The notes under the pieces were generated by a model. It ran no database searches and was not told where the DNA came from. It saw nothing but the letters and a program-made list of their open reading frames with translations. Shown here in pieces: positions 34,015-46,140 of a stretch of 64,000 nt of DNA (position 1 is the stretch's first letter; every line of letters starts with the position of its first letter). This DNA is from Dichotomopilus funicola (Eukaryota > Ascomycota > Sordariomycetes > Sordariales > Chaetomiaceae), in assembly GCF_033296635.1 (NCBI RefSeq), contig NW_026944075.1, positions 154,835 to 218,834 of the forward strand. Direction: 5' to 3'. The position numbers and the translations under genes are program-made.

Positions 34015-34816
34015 ATGGAGTTCCAACCCAACGAAGACTCCATCACCAGCGAGTCGGCACCGCTCATCGCGCCGGTCGATGCCGACGGCGACCTGGACCT
34101 CTTCATGGTCCCCCTCAAACGCCCATCCCCCCGTCTATCCCCCGCCCGCTACCGCAACGTCAAGCCGCGATCCCCTCCTCGCAGTCCAGCCCGGCTCCGA
34201 AAGCACGCCACCCTCGACAGCTCACCGCAGTTTGGCTCGCCCATGTCCGGATTCACCATCAAGCCCGACAGCCCGCCGATGTTCACCTCCCCGCTGATGT
34301 CGCCCGAGTCTGGTGCCGGCGTGATGGGGATTGATGGTGTTTTGAATCTGCACAGCGCCATGGGCACGCCGGGGGGGTCGATGCTGTATAATTCCCCCCC
34401 AATGTCTGGGAGTCCGCCCATGTCCGGGCAGAACACCAAGGCCGGGTCGTCACCCGTGATGTCGACCGAGGCCGGGTCGGCCAAGCACAGTCCGCAGCCG
34501 GAGTCCGGGGGTGATCACACTGTTACGCATGGGACTACCACGGCTACTCGGTCTACGGGAGCCGATGAGAAGCCTAACCCGTCGACGCAGGCCTCTTCGC
34601 TGCCCGACAAAAGCCCGCCAGAGATTGTCGAGAGCAAGGTCGAGCTCGAGCCAACAACCACCACCACGAACAACATCACCAACACCACCACCACCACCAC
34701 AACAACAACAGCAGCAGCACCAGCAGCGCCCACAACAGCCGACAAATCAACCCAAGCCCCCCCCGTGCCCCCTCTCTCCCTCGCCCGCTCCAAAACCACC
34801 CCCCCCCCCCCCCCCC

Positions 34817-34858
<42 letters not shown>

Positions 34859-35246
34859 CAACCCCAACAACCTCGCCAACCCTAACTACCGGGACGCCGC
34901 CACCTGGACGGTCCCGGACTCACCGCTCGAACGCCTCTCCCAACTCCGCGCGACGCCAGATTCCGCCTATGATCGAGCCCGGCAGATGGAGGTTCGTCGA
35001 TCGGAGTGGAAACATGTAGTCTACAGATTTCCGGTGAAGGGGGCGGAGCACTGGGTGATTGATGCGGATTTGACGGAGAGTTCGCATGCGCGGTTGGCGG
35101 ATGTGGCGAAGAGGTCCAGTGAGGGGTTTGAGTGGAATGGGGATTATGAGTTGGCGAATATTTATCGGGTGTTGAGTGTCGCGCATACGAGGGTTATGGA
35201 GGAGATGAGGGGGGAGAGGAGGGCTGCTGCGGCGGCGGGGAGGTAG
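34015..35246 (+). CDS. Proline-rich protein of unknown function, frame broken in poly(C)
   Basis: The N-terminal part starts at the ATG at 34015 (MEFQPNEDSITSESAPLIAP) and is Ser/Pro/Met-rich and probably disordered to about residue 260. It then runs into polyproline coded by 19 C, TG and 37 C at 34799-34856. After this tract the protein-like sequence is in another frame: ANPNYRDAATWTVPDSP, then SEWKHVVYRFPVKGAEHWVI and a helical Arg/Ala-rich end, stopping at 35246. The original frame stops at 35019 after unconvincing sequence. One extra C (or two fewer) would join the two parts, so I read this as one gene of about 410 residues with either a homopolymer miscount or a real frameshift. I do not recognise the family. 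The C-terminal ~120 residues look folded and conserved. Confidence 0.65.
34799..34856. repeat. Very long poly(C) tract (C19-TG-C37)
   Basis: A homopolymer within a coding region. It coincides with the change of reading frame in the proline-rich gene. Confidence 0.95.
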
Positions 35247-35474
35247 TGTTTGTTTTTCTTGATGTGGATGTGTTTGGAGAGATTGGGGGCGGGTTTCCTT
35301 ATTTTTATATCAGTTAACTTAGCGGAATCAGCAGATGTTATCTCTGACACATGCAAGTTAAGTGCACTGTGAGTATGAGAGACGGATAACAATAAACCAC
35401 CATGAAACGGTCTTATGGGGATAATTACATGAACCTGTGAATAACACTACTAAACGTGCTAAATCCTTCCGGTC

Positions 35475-37180
35475 CTAGTACGAACACCGACCACAATACC
35501 CGCAGTGGTCCGCACTACACGCAGTAAAGTCATCGTCCTGTTGGTCCTTCCAGTCCCACGGGCTATACTCAAACCTGTCTCTTACCTGCTCCTCCCAGTC
35601 ATCAAACCCTATGCCGTCCTCCGGCGACACATCGTAGGCATCGTCCGAGTCATTCTCCTTCACCTTCTCACTCTCTTTCTCACTCTCTTTCTCACTCTCT
35701 TTCTCACTCTCTTTCTCACTCTCTTTCTCACTCTCTTTTTCACTCTCTTTTTCACTCCCCTTCTCCTTCTCCCTCTCCCTCTCACTCTCCTTCTCCCCCT
35801 CTTTCTTCTCTTCGCTCTGCACATTGCTCTTCCCACCAACAACATCCACCCACTGGTCTCTAACTCCCCCCGAGGCCAGCGCATACACCGTTCCCCCAGC
35901 CCGTCTCAACTCCAACCCATTCTCCCCACCCCGTCTACAAATCTCAACCACCCCAACCCCTTCCCCTTGTCCCTTCAGTGCTTGTCCCACGTTCTCCTTC
36001 ACCCACGCCAACACAGCACTGAACCGCTCCAACTCTTTTTTGTTCTGTTCCTCCCATTTATCAACCTCCTCCCTGACGTCCAGGATCTCGATATCTTCCT
36101 TAGGGAACAATCCACGGGTGTGATAAGCCAGAATGAGCTTCGGTACACGTGACAGCCAGAGACGGGGTATTTCACCAGCCAAGATGGTGGACTGCGTCGG
36201 GCGGGTGCGAATACTCCTCGTTTTGAGGTCAAAGAGGGAGCTGTGGGGGATGGGAGTACCCGCGGTGGTGAGTTTCAGTGTTTCTGGCTTGCTGATGTTG
36301 GTGCTGGGCTTGTAACCGCCATGATTCAGCGAGGCCAACGCGTTGGTAAGCTCATCCAGCGAACCCGCACCCTCAACACCCTTATCTTTCGCAGTTGACT
36401 TCAACCCAGACGCCGACTTCTCCCCAGCAATATACCCATCCGCCTCAAACCTCACCACCACCTCCAACCCCCCCACCTTATACCCCACCACCCTCTGATG
36501 CGACACCGACCCCTTCACTCCCACATCCCAACTCGTATTCGCCTCCGGAAACGCATGTCCAAACCCCCTCACCCCGGGAATCGTCTCCGTAGGCGAATTC
36601 TCCCTCCTCACTAAAAACACCGTGCCTCCCAATTTATACGCCAACATGCGAAACGATCTATCACTGTCCACGTCCCGGGCGAAACGGAGGAGATTGCCGA
36701 GGGTGCTGCCGCAGGCGAAGAGGTCGATGTTGGCAGGTAGGGCTGGGTCGGAGGTGAGAGCGGTGAGGATGGCGGGTTCGGTTGGGTGATGGGGGTAGCG
36801 GGCGGCGTTTTTGTCCCGGTAGTAGGTGCCGGTGTCTTCAAGAAGGGGGGTTGGATAAGGTTGGGGGGTCCAGCGGGGGGGTTGGCCTGTTTTTTTCCTG
36901 GTTAGGGATTTATCATTGTTATCGAGTTGGGTTTGGAGTTGAGTAGAGATAAAGTACCAGGGATGAGAATCTCGGCCTGGCCTGGCTTCTTGTCCAGCCA
37001 GCTGTACGAGCCGAGGGGTTTGAAATCTGTGATCTGGGGAGTGCTAGGAGTCTTGGTGTCCGTCTTGAGGTCGCTCAACTTGAGGGTCTGGATCAAGTCG
37101 CCAAAGGGGGGTGCCGGCGCAGTTGAGATGTGCTCGTGTGGGCGTCGAAGCCCGAAAGGGTGGCTATTCCAGGACGCCAT
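35475..37180 (-). CDS. Conserved fungal protein of unknown function (ends CGYCGRCSY)
   Basis: Exons 37180-36958 and 36886-35475, with intron 36887-36957 (GTACTT..CAG); 544 aa, starting MASWNSHPFGLRRPHEH. I recognise the pattern from many fungal genomes: PANIDLFACGSTLGNLLRFA, GGTVFLVRRENSPTE, GFGHAFPEANTSWD, SHQRVVGYKVGGLEVVVRFE, SSLFDLKTRS, then IPRLWLSRVPKLILAYH, and a cysteine-rich end CSADHCGYCGRCSY. Homologues are often labelled geranylgeranyl pyrophosphate synthetase, but no DDxxD prenyl-diphosphate motif is present here, so that label is not supported. FDLKTRS resembles the D/E-x-K part of PD-(D/E)xK nuclease folds; this is only an inference. A run of eight SEKE repeats (coded by a 12-bp tandem repeat) lies near residue 460. 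Confidence 0.8.
35666..35756. repeat. 12-bp coding minisatellite (SEKE repeats)
   Basis: About 7.5 copies of CTCTTTCTCACT on the plus strand, encoding repeated Ser-Glu-Lys-Glu in the minus-strand gene. Being a multiple of three, copy changes would keep the frame. Confidence 0.92.
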
Positions 37181-38306
37181 GATGATAGGTACAATGAGAT
37201 GCAATGAGAGATGTGATGGTGGCCGACGTATGGTGAAGATCCAAGGTGAGATTGAGGTCAGTCCAGTTTATATATTGGTTGGAAATGGTACACCTGATAT
37301 TCGAACAAAATGCAGAGCACTTTCGAACTTGTTGCAAACAGACTGTAGGCCTCACGGAGTTGGTGTTACACAGAGCCCGCGAAGTATGCGTGGCACAACT
37401 GAGGGATACTGGATTCTAAGTACGCCTTACACGGCTGCACGTTTCTGCCTTTGGATTTAATTCGACTGAATTTCATTTGCGGGATTGGCACAGCCCCAGG
37501 GAGCCGACATGCTGTTATCTCAGTAACAAGACGTAAACAACGTTCGTTTCTCAAACGGGAACCAACACCGTAAGGCTTGCCAAATCGATTGGTCTGTGGC
37601 CTCTGACGGGAATCATGTAACCAACTCAAGTGAACCAACTTAATGCTACAGTACGCCAGGTTGACTACAAAGTGCAAACAATCCTGGCCTCTACGACAGC
37701 CCGTGTCAGCCTGCACTGCATGTTGGGCCGGATTAGACCATTCACCATTCCGCCTTGCGCTTGGCCGGCCCGCATGTCGGCCCGCTGCCTGCTGCCCGCA
37801 TTCGCATTTGATTTGATTTGATCTCGTTGGTTGTGGTCACTTTGTGCTGGACCACTGCTGGCAGGCCCCATGTGGGCGAATTACAACGCGGCTGTCGGCC
37901 TCATTGCATGTCGTATGCTGCATGCCGCGGTGGTGGGCCTAAGACGTCTTTCTGAGCACCAGCAGAAAGTACCAGCGCGTTTGCATATTGCAGTTGGAGC
38001 TTGGGGAGTTGGGGTAAACGAGGCTTTGGAGCACGAGATAAACATTATTTGAGGGGTTCAAGTTGTTTTTGATATTCGGTGTTTGACACTGCAATTCTTC
38101 CGGCTTAACTTTCTAAAGAATCCTACGATTCTTTCACTTTTTGGCCCCCGGAGTTCTAGAAATTCCTTCGACCTTTTCCAACTGTAGGAATTAGCGATTC
38201 TTCGAGCTTTCCCCATTAAGAATCAGCCCTTAGGCACATCTCCGATTCTCCTTACCAACAACTTCATCTCCAACGACTCACCATCACTTACAAACAAACA
38301 ACCAAA
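37181..38306. other. Divergent promoter region, no gene seen
   Basis: Separates the leftward CGYCGRCSY-family gene and the rightward helicase-AAA+ gene. The last 250 bases are pyrimidine-rich, with repeated GATTCTT-type words, and are probably 5' UTR. Confidence 0.55.
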
Positions 38307-41300
38307 ATGTCCCAACCAGATCGACGCATCGCTAAGCTCAAATCCCGCTTCCGGGAGACTGTCGCCGGCAAACACCCCCTACGTACCCCAAACGACGCCC
38401 AGCTCTTCCTCGAAGCCGTCCGCATCCAGCCCTCAGCCCCCCAATGCGTCGAGATTCTAGTGTCCAGCCCGGCCGGTCTAACGGCAGTCCGCGAAGCCGT
38501 CCGGGCAAACCTGGCCGAGTCATTCATCCTCACTTATACGCTTTCCTTCCTCCGGTACTTGTCGGATCCGGGCGTGAAATCGCTCGCTGATGGACAGCTG
38601 CTTGAACAAGTCCTGCTTGCTGTCGCCAACCCGCCTACTTTTCTGACTGCCCTCATCAAACTCTTCGAAGGCCACAAACTCCCTGATGCTCACCTCGCTT
38701 CATTCGCCTGGCTAGTCCTGGAATTACTCTCCCTCCGTCCCCAAGCAGCCGACTCCCTCGACGGCACATCCGCTCTCCTCTCCACCAGCATGAATACCCA
38801 CCTCTCCCGTCTCCTCCAATCCACCGACCACACGGCGCGCGAGCTAGGCTACAAAATCGAGAAAGTAATCCAACTGCGGGCCTCCCCAAACCAGCGCGAC
38901 GGGGCCGCAGGTGGGCCGGGGGGTCGACACGACAATGACTTTGCCGATTTCCGGGAGATCAAGATTTACCCGACGACTGACGAGTTCTTGTCGAAGCAGC
39001 CGCCGTATTATCAGACGGCACGGGAGGTGGCGGGGACGGAGAAGGGGGTAAGGGTGAGCACGCATTTGGATAATCAATTTCGCATGTTGAGGGAGGATAT
39101 GATGGGGGGTAAGCTATCTCCCTACTCCCCTTGATTTCCATGACTTCTCATGAATCGAGAAATCGAAGGACCAGATCAGTGCTAATGGGACCCCCAAGAA
39201 CTCCGCGAAAACATCCAAGACGCCACCTCCCCCACAACCAAAAAAAAGCCTAGCAAACACCGTCCCGCCACGGTCCTCAGCGACCTCGTCCCCCACGGCA
39301 TCACCACCACCGACACCACCAACACAAGCGACCCCAACACCCGCTTCAAAAAGTGCACACTCCTCCTGCGCTGTGAAACCGGCATCCCCGGTCTCCGCAA
39401 CGTCAGCATCGGCCCCGGCCCCAACGCCGTCGACGAAATGGCCACCGAAGGCGCGCGCAAACGATACCTCAAAGACCAGCCCTCGTTACTCCGGCACCAG
39501 TCGTTTGGCGTGCTCTGTCGGGAGTCAGAGATTATCGCTTTTGCGTTTGTTGATCGCGACGTGGACAAACTCATAAAAACACCACCCATCGTCTCGCTGC
39601 AGTTTACGGATGAGCGCGCCTTGGGTAAGGCGTTACTAGCCCTGCGACACGGTGCGCCGAAGCGGGACCTCGTCCGTTTCGTGCTAGTTGACACACCAGT
39701 ATTTACCTACGAACCCGTGTTGATGGGGTTGCAGAACCTGGCGGATGTGCCGTTGTTGGATGTGTTGGTCAACCCGGAGGGGATGGAGGAGGCGGTGGAG
39801 GGGTTTGAGGTGCCGGGGCGGTTGAGAGAGGTGGTGGAACGGTTGAAGGGGGAGGCTATGGAGTTGGGGCCGGAGGGGGTGGTGATGTTGAGGGAGGAGG
39901 AGAAGGGAAAGGGGAAGGGGAAGAAGGTGACGGTGGATATGGCGCAGTTGAGGGCCTTGGTGCAGGCGTTGACTAGGCCGGTTAGTTTGATTCAGGGGCC
40001 GCCGGGTATGTTCTTTGTTTTTGTTTACTTCCCCCTTTTTGTCTTTCTTTTTTTTTTCTTTTTTTTTCTTTTGTGCTAAGGCAGAAATAGGCACCGGCAA
40101 ATCCTTCATGGGCGCCCAAATTGCCCGCCTTCTCTCCGAAGCCGGCCGACGCATCCTCGTCCTGAGTTACACCAACCACGCCCTCGATCAATTCCTCGAA
40201 GACCTCATGAAAGCCGGCATCCCACGCGAGTCCCTCGTTCGCCTCGGCTCCAAAGCAAAATGCACCCCCCAAACCGAATCCCTCCTCCTCTGGGGCCAGC
40301 GTGGGGAGTACCGGCGCACCCGGACCGCCTGGCAGGTTATCGAAGCCCTGCGATCCGAGGCCACAGGCCTAGTACCCAAGCTGCACAAGGCCTTCCAGGA
40401 GTTTGTCTCGTTTTCTCCCAAGTGGGATGATATCGAGGAGTATCTCGAGTTTGCCGACGGCGGGTTTTCTTTTCTCGAGGCCCTGCGTGTGCCCGTCAAC
40501 GACGAGGATGACAGCTGGGACATGGCGGGAAAAGGCGGTCACAAAGTCACGCCGGACTACCTCTACAAGCTCTGGCTCAAGGGTGACGGTCCCAAGGCGT
40601 TTTCCAAACAAATCCCCGCCACCGGCCGACCAGTCTGGCAAATGTCGAAGGCCGACCGCCAAAAACACCACGACAAGTGGACACAAGCACTCGCCGAGGA
40701 ACAAGTCCAAGTAGTATCCAGTCTGGCCCGACAATTCAACGATCTCCAATCCCGCATCGCAGTACAATTCTCCGAAGGCGAAGCCAGCGTTGTCCTCGCC
40801 AAACAAATCATCGGATGCACCACCACCGCAGCCGCCAAACACGCCCGTCTCATCCGCGCCGCCAAACCAGACGTCATCCTGATCGAAGAAGCCGGCGAGA
40901 TCCTGGAAAGCCACGTCCTAACCGCCCTGTCCGACACCGTGCGGCAGATTGTGCTCATCGGCGATCACAAGCAACTGCGCCCGAAAATCGCCAATTACGC
41001 GCTGTCTGTCGAACGCGGCGATGGGTTTGATCTCAACCGCTCGCTATTTGAGCGGTTGGTGTTGCTCGATCACCCGCATGTCCGCCATGCCACTCTGCAT
41101 AAACAGCACCGTATGGCGCCGGAGCTGTCGCAGTTTGCGCGGAAACTGACTTACCCTAACCTCCTCGACGGACCGAACACCGCTAACCGGCCGGCCATCC
41201 TCGGCCTGCGTGACCGAGTTATTTTCCTCCATCACACCCGTCCGGAAGACATCGACACCCAACTGCGCGACCGGCGCGACCATACCGCTGCAGCTAACAC

Positions 41301-44300
41301 CGACCCCGGGATAAAAGCCAGCAAACGCAACCAATTCGAAGCCGAGATGGTGCTGCGGACGGTGCGGTACTTGTTCCAGCAGGGGTACGCACCTGATGAA
41401 GTGGTGCTGTTGACGCCGTATCTGGGGCAGGTGAGGGTGCTGCGGGATTTGCTGGTCAAGAACCAGCATGATCCGGTGTTGAGTGAGGCGGATAAGAATG
41501 AGTTGGTGAAGATGGGGATTGTGAGTGAGGCTGCGGCTAAGGTGGGGAGGACGCCTTTGAGGGTTTCTACTATTGGTATGTTTTTTACTCTAATACTCCC
41601 TGCTTAACCTGACCCTGAGTGAGATGAGAATGCTAATGAGATAAACAAAAAAGACAACTACCAAGGCGAAGAAAGCGACATCGTCATCATCTCCCTGACC
41701 CGGAGCAACGACTCGGGCGACATCGGCTTCATGTCTGCCCCCGAGCGTCTCAACGTGCTGCTGACCCGTGCCCGCAACGGTATGATTCTGATCGGGAACA
41801 TGTCCACTTTCCTGGCAAGCAAAAAGGGGCACGCCACCTGGCATCCGTTCTTTGAGATTTTGAGAGAGGGCGGGCATGTGTATGATGGGCTGCCGGTGCA
41901 GTGCCAGAAGCATCCCCAGACGACTGCCTTGCTAAAACAGCCGGTGGACTTTGACACGGCCTGTCCTGAGGGGGGGTGTACCGAGATGTGGTATGTTTTC
42001 TTCTCTTAATCTAACCCTAACCCTTCCCCTGACCTCACCCAACTCAACTCACCCATCCCTAACCCTATCTCAACCCCTATTTCTTTATTTCTTTCTTGAC
42101 GCTGATACTAAACATCTAAAAGCAACGCTCCCCTCCCCTGCACCCACCTCTGCCCCTCTCGCTGCCACCGCCTAACCAACCACTCCTCCTACCCCTGCCA
42201 CGCCCCCATCACCCTTACCTGCCCCCGCCACCACACGACCAAAACCCGCTGTTCCACCCCCAAACACACCTGCGCCGTCTGCCGGGCCGAAGACGCCGAG
42301 ACGGAACGCCGCGCGAAACGCGATTTGAACCTGGAACGGGAACGCTTGCGGCGCGAGGCGGAGTATACGGCAAAACTGATGGAGATTCAGGATGAGGTGG
42401 ATTGGCAGAGGAGGTTGAATCGGGATGTGGAATTGGAGGGGGAACGGAGGGAGGAACTAAAGAGGCAGAGGGAGGAGTTGAAAACCCTAAAAGAGAAGGA
42501 GGGGAGGTTGAAGAGGGAGGAGGAGAGGAGGAAGGGGGTGGAGGAGGCTAGGGAGAGGGCGGTGAAGGCGAAGCAGAAGAAGAATGAGGTTGATTCGCCG
42601 ACTGCTAATAAACCTGATGAGCCTTCAGACATAAATGGTGGTGAGGATGGGGGCTGGGCGGCCAGCGGCGCGCAGGCAGAGTGGGAGGCTATGAAGGCGG
42701 ATGGAGCGGAGAGTAAACCGTTGAATACATTGATGGGCATGATTGGGCTGGAGGGGGTGAAAGAGGAGTTTCTGGGGGTGAAGAGTAGGGTGGACACCGC
42801 GCTGAGGCAAGGGATCTCGATGAAGGAGGAGCGGTATAGTTGTGTGATGTTGGGGAATCCGGGGACTGGTATGTTACTCGCCTTTCTCACTCACCCTTTT
42901 CCATTTTCTGTTTTTCTTTAAGTTATTTCTTATTTTATTATTCTTTTTATTTCTTAGCTATGTTGCTAATACACCCAGGCAAAACAACCGTCGCCCGCCT
43001 CTACGCCCAGTTCCTCACCGACCTCGGCGTCATCCCCGGCAACAACTTCCAAGAAACCACCGGCGCCAGCCTCGCCCACGCCGGCGTCAACGGCTGCCAG
43101 AAGCTCCTCGACACCATCCTCAACGCCGGCGGCGGCGTGCTCTTCATCGACGAAGCCTACCAACTCACCTCGGGCAACAACCCCGGCGGCGGCGCCGTGC
43201 TGGATTTCCTGCTGGCTGAAGTCGAGAACCTCCGCGGCAAGGTCGTGTTTGTGCTCGCTGGGTATAACCGCCAGATGGAGAGCTTCTTCGCGCATAACCC
43301 CGGTCTGCCTAGTCGGTTCCCCGTTGAGATGAAGTTTGCTGATTACACCGACGACGAACTGCTGAGGATTCTGGGGTTTAAAGTCCAGAAGAAATACAAC
43401 GGCGCGATGGACTGCGAGGACGGGTTCTCGGGTTTGTACTGCCGTATCGTTGCTCGGCGTGTCGGCCGGGCGCGCGGGACGGAGGGGTTTGGAAATGCCC
43501 GGGCGATGGAGAATGTCCTGGACCGGATTGCGCGTAGACAGTCGAACCGATTGCGGCGAGAGAGGAAGAAACTCAAGGGTAACCCGGACAAGAAACAGCA
43601 AGCCAACATCAACGACTTCTTCTTCACCAAGGAGGATCTCATCGGTCCGGAGCCGGCGAATGCCTTGACGAAATGCAACGCCTGGAAGAAGGTGCAAAAC
43701 TTGGTTGGTCTCGGGGCGGTCAAGAAGGCCGTGCAGGCGCTGGTGGATAGCATCCAGCAGAACTACACACGCGAGTTGCAGGAGAAGCCGCTGATCGAGT
43801 ATTCGCTAAACAAAGTGTTTCTGGGAAACCCGGGGACCGGCAAGACGACAGTGGCGAAGCTGTATGGGGAGATTCTGGTGGCACTGGGATTGTTGTCTAA
43901 GGGGGAGGGTAAGCTCACTCAATCCTCTTTTTTTTCTTTTTCTTTTAATTATTGCCTTTTAATTCTGCTAACAATCACACACAGTCATCATCAAAAAACC
44001 CGCCGACTTCGTAGGCGCCCACCTCGGCGGCTCCGAACAACAAACCAAAGGCATCCTAGCCTCGACCGAAGGCAAGGTCCTCGTCATCGACGAAGCCTAC
44101 GGCCTCTACGGCGGCGGTGGTGGAAGCGGAGGTACCTCCGACCCCTACAAAACCGCCGTGATCGACACCATCGTGGCCGAAGTACAAAGCGTGCCTGGCG
44201 ACGACCGCTGTGTGCTACTACTCGGCTACACGGCGCAGATGGAGGACATGTTCCAGAACGTGAACCCGGGTCTGGCGCGACGGTTCCCTATTGCTTCCGG

Positions 44301-46140
44301 GTTCCAGTTTGACGATTTCGACGCTGACGAGTTGCGGAAGATTTTTAATATGAAAGTCAAGGGGCAGGGATACACCGTCACCGACCAGGCTGCGAATGTG
44401 GCTATGGAGATCCTCAACCGCGCGCGGAACCGGCCGAATTTTGGCAACGCCGGGGAGATTGACATCCTGCTGGATACGACCAAGGCCCGTCATCAAACAC
44501 GGTTGGCACGGTTGGCGGCCGCCAAAACACCCTCTTCCTCCCCCGACGTGTTGGAGGCCATCGACTTCGACGAGCACTTTGACCGGGCCTCGCGGTCTGA
44601 GACCAACGTCCGCAAGTTGTTCGAGGGCACAGTCGGCCAGGAGGATGTCATCTCGCGATTGGAATGCTACCAAAAGACCGTCCGCACCATGAAGAGCCTG
44701 GACATGGACCCCAAAGAGACCATCGACTTCAATTTCCTCTTCCGCGGGCCGCCAGGTACGGGTAAGACGACCACGGCGAAAAAGATGGGGAAGGTGTTCT
44801 ACGACATGGGATTTCTTGCCTCGGCGGAAGTCATCGAGTGCTCTGCCTCGGACCTCATCGGGCAGTATGTCGGGCAAACAGGGCCGAAAGTGCACCAGCT
44901 GTTTGATCGGGCACTGGGTCGGGTGCTGTTTGTCGATGAAGCGTACCGGCTGGCGGAAGGGCACTTCGCCAAGGAAGCCATGGATGAGATTGTCGATTCG
45001 GTCACCAAGGACAAGTACTTCAAGAAACTGGTCATTATTCTTGCGGGGTATGAGGCTGATATCAACCGGCTGATGTCGGTCAACTCGGGACTCACCTCGC
45101 GGTTCCCGGCTGTGATTGACTTCCGGGCGTTGACGCCGGACGAGTGCATCGACTTGTTGCGTAAGGTGCTGCAGAGGCAAAAGACGGACATGGAAGCCAA
45201 GAGCAAGAGGGTCAAGATGGACTTGTCCTGCTTGGACAACCCCAGCGAGGAGTTCCAACAGGGGTTGGTCCAGGCTTTCACAGAACTCACGACACAGGAC
45301 AACTGGGCCAGCGCGCGGGATGTGCAGTCCCTGGCTAGGAACATGTTCAAGGTGATGATCGGGAACAGCCAGGAGGTGGCTGCGGGGAGGGTTGTTCTTA
45401 CGGAGGAAATTGCCCTCGATCAGCTCCGGGACATGAGCAGGGAGCGGGCGTCGCGGGCCCAGGCAAAGACTTCTTCGCCTCTCCAAGACTTGCAGAAGTT
45501 CCTCCAGCCAGCGCCGCTGCAAAACGCGCCTCTCCCCCCAAAACTGTCCACCACACATGCCCATGCCCATGCCCATGCTCATGCTGAAGCTCCGGCCGAA
45601 CAACAACAAGACCCACCTCGAGTCTCCCAGCCCGAAGAAGAAGACGACAAACCCAGCCCCCCCTCTCAACCTCAACTCACCCTCCAACAGAAACCCCAGC
45701 CTGCACCCCCCCAACCCCTGGACGACGCCCTCCGCGACGCCGGCGTCTCCGACTCAACCTGGGCCCAACTCCAAGCCGACCGCCTCGCCGAGATCCAGCG
45801 CGAAGCCGAATACCAACAACTCCGCGCCGCCGCCGACCGCCTCGCAGAAGAAGCTAAAGAATCCGCCCGCCGCGCCGTTGTCTCCCGTCTGATTGCCGAG
45901 GATGATGAAGCAAAAGCAGAAGAGGAACGCCGGAGGAAGGAGGAGGAGGAGAGAAGAAAGGAGATTGTTAGGCGGTTGTTGGAGGCTGAGGAACGGAGGA
46001 AGAGGGAGGAGAAGGATAGGGCGAAGTTGAAGGCTTTGGGGAGGTGTCCGGTGGGGTATGAGTGGATTAGACAGGCGGGGGGGTATAGGTGCGCTGGGGG
46101 TTCGCATTGGATGGGGGATGGCGAGTTTGGGAGGTGTTAA
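38307..46140 (+). CDS. ZNFX1-like SF1 helicase with NFX1 zinc finger fused to three CbbX-type AAA+ domains
   Basis: Giant multidomain ATPase, about 2420 aa. Exons: 38307-39108, 39199-40005, 40091-41575, 41654-41990, 42123-42868, 42979-43908, 43985-46140. Frame and family motifs are continuous over each splice (GPPG^TGKS, STI^DNYQGEE, TEM^CNAP, NPGTG^KTT). An N-terminal helical region (1-270) leads to the SF1 helicase (about 450-1110): Walker A GPPGTGKS near 535, VILIEEAGEILESH near 800, NYQGEESDIVIISLTRS, and NVLLTRARNGMILIGN. The NFX1-type Cys/His finger follows (about 1135-1210: CPEGGC, CTHLCPSRCH, CHAP, HTCAVC), then a charged coiled coil. Three AAA+ modules have Walker A near 1387, 1676 and 1957, with B motifs FIDEAYQL, VIDEAYGL and FVDEAYRL. 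The end is Pro/Gln/Glu-rich, with a Cys-rich cap CPVGYEWIRQAGGYRC. Animal ZNFX1 acts in antiviral sensing and small-RNA inheritance; the role here is unknown. Confidence 0.9.
42011..42070. repeat. Telomere-like CCCTAA words inside intron 4 of the helicase gene
   Basis: CTAACCCTAACCC near 42011 and TCCCTAACCCTATCT near 42056, both within intron 41991-42122. Short and degenerate; they may simply supply CTAAC branch sites and pyrimidines. Confidence 0.6.

Noticed and set aside
35475..37180. Geranylgeranyl pyrophosphate synthase identity, as often given to homologues
   Set aside because: No aspartate-rich DDxxD motifs or prenyltransferase helices are visible.
42011..42070. Chromosome-end telomere
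   Set aside because: Only a few degenerate CCCTAA words inside an intron of an intact gene, with genes on both sides.
44218..45714. Long minus-strand open frame (about 498 codons) opposite the helicase-AAA+ gene
   Set aside because: It is antisense to the well-conserved AAA+ modules, has no family features, and arises from GC-rich codon bias.
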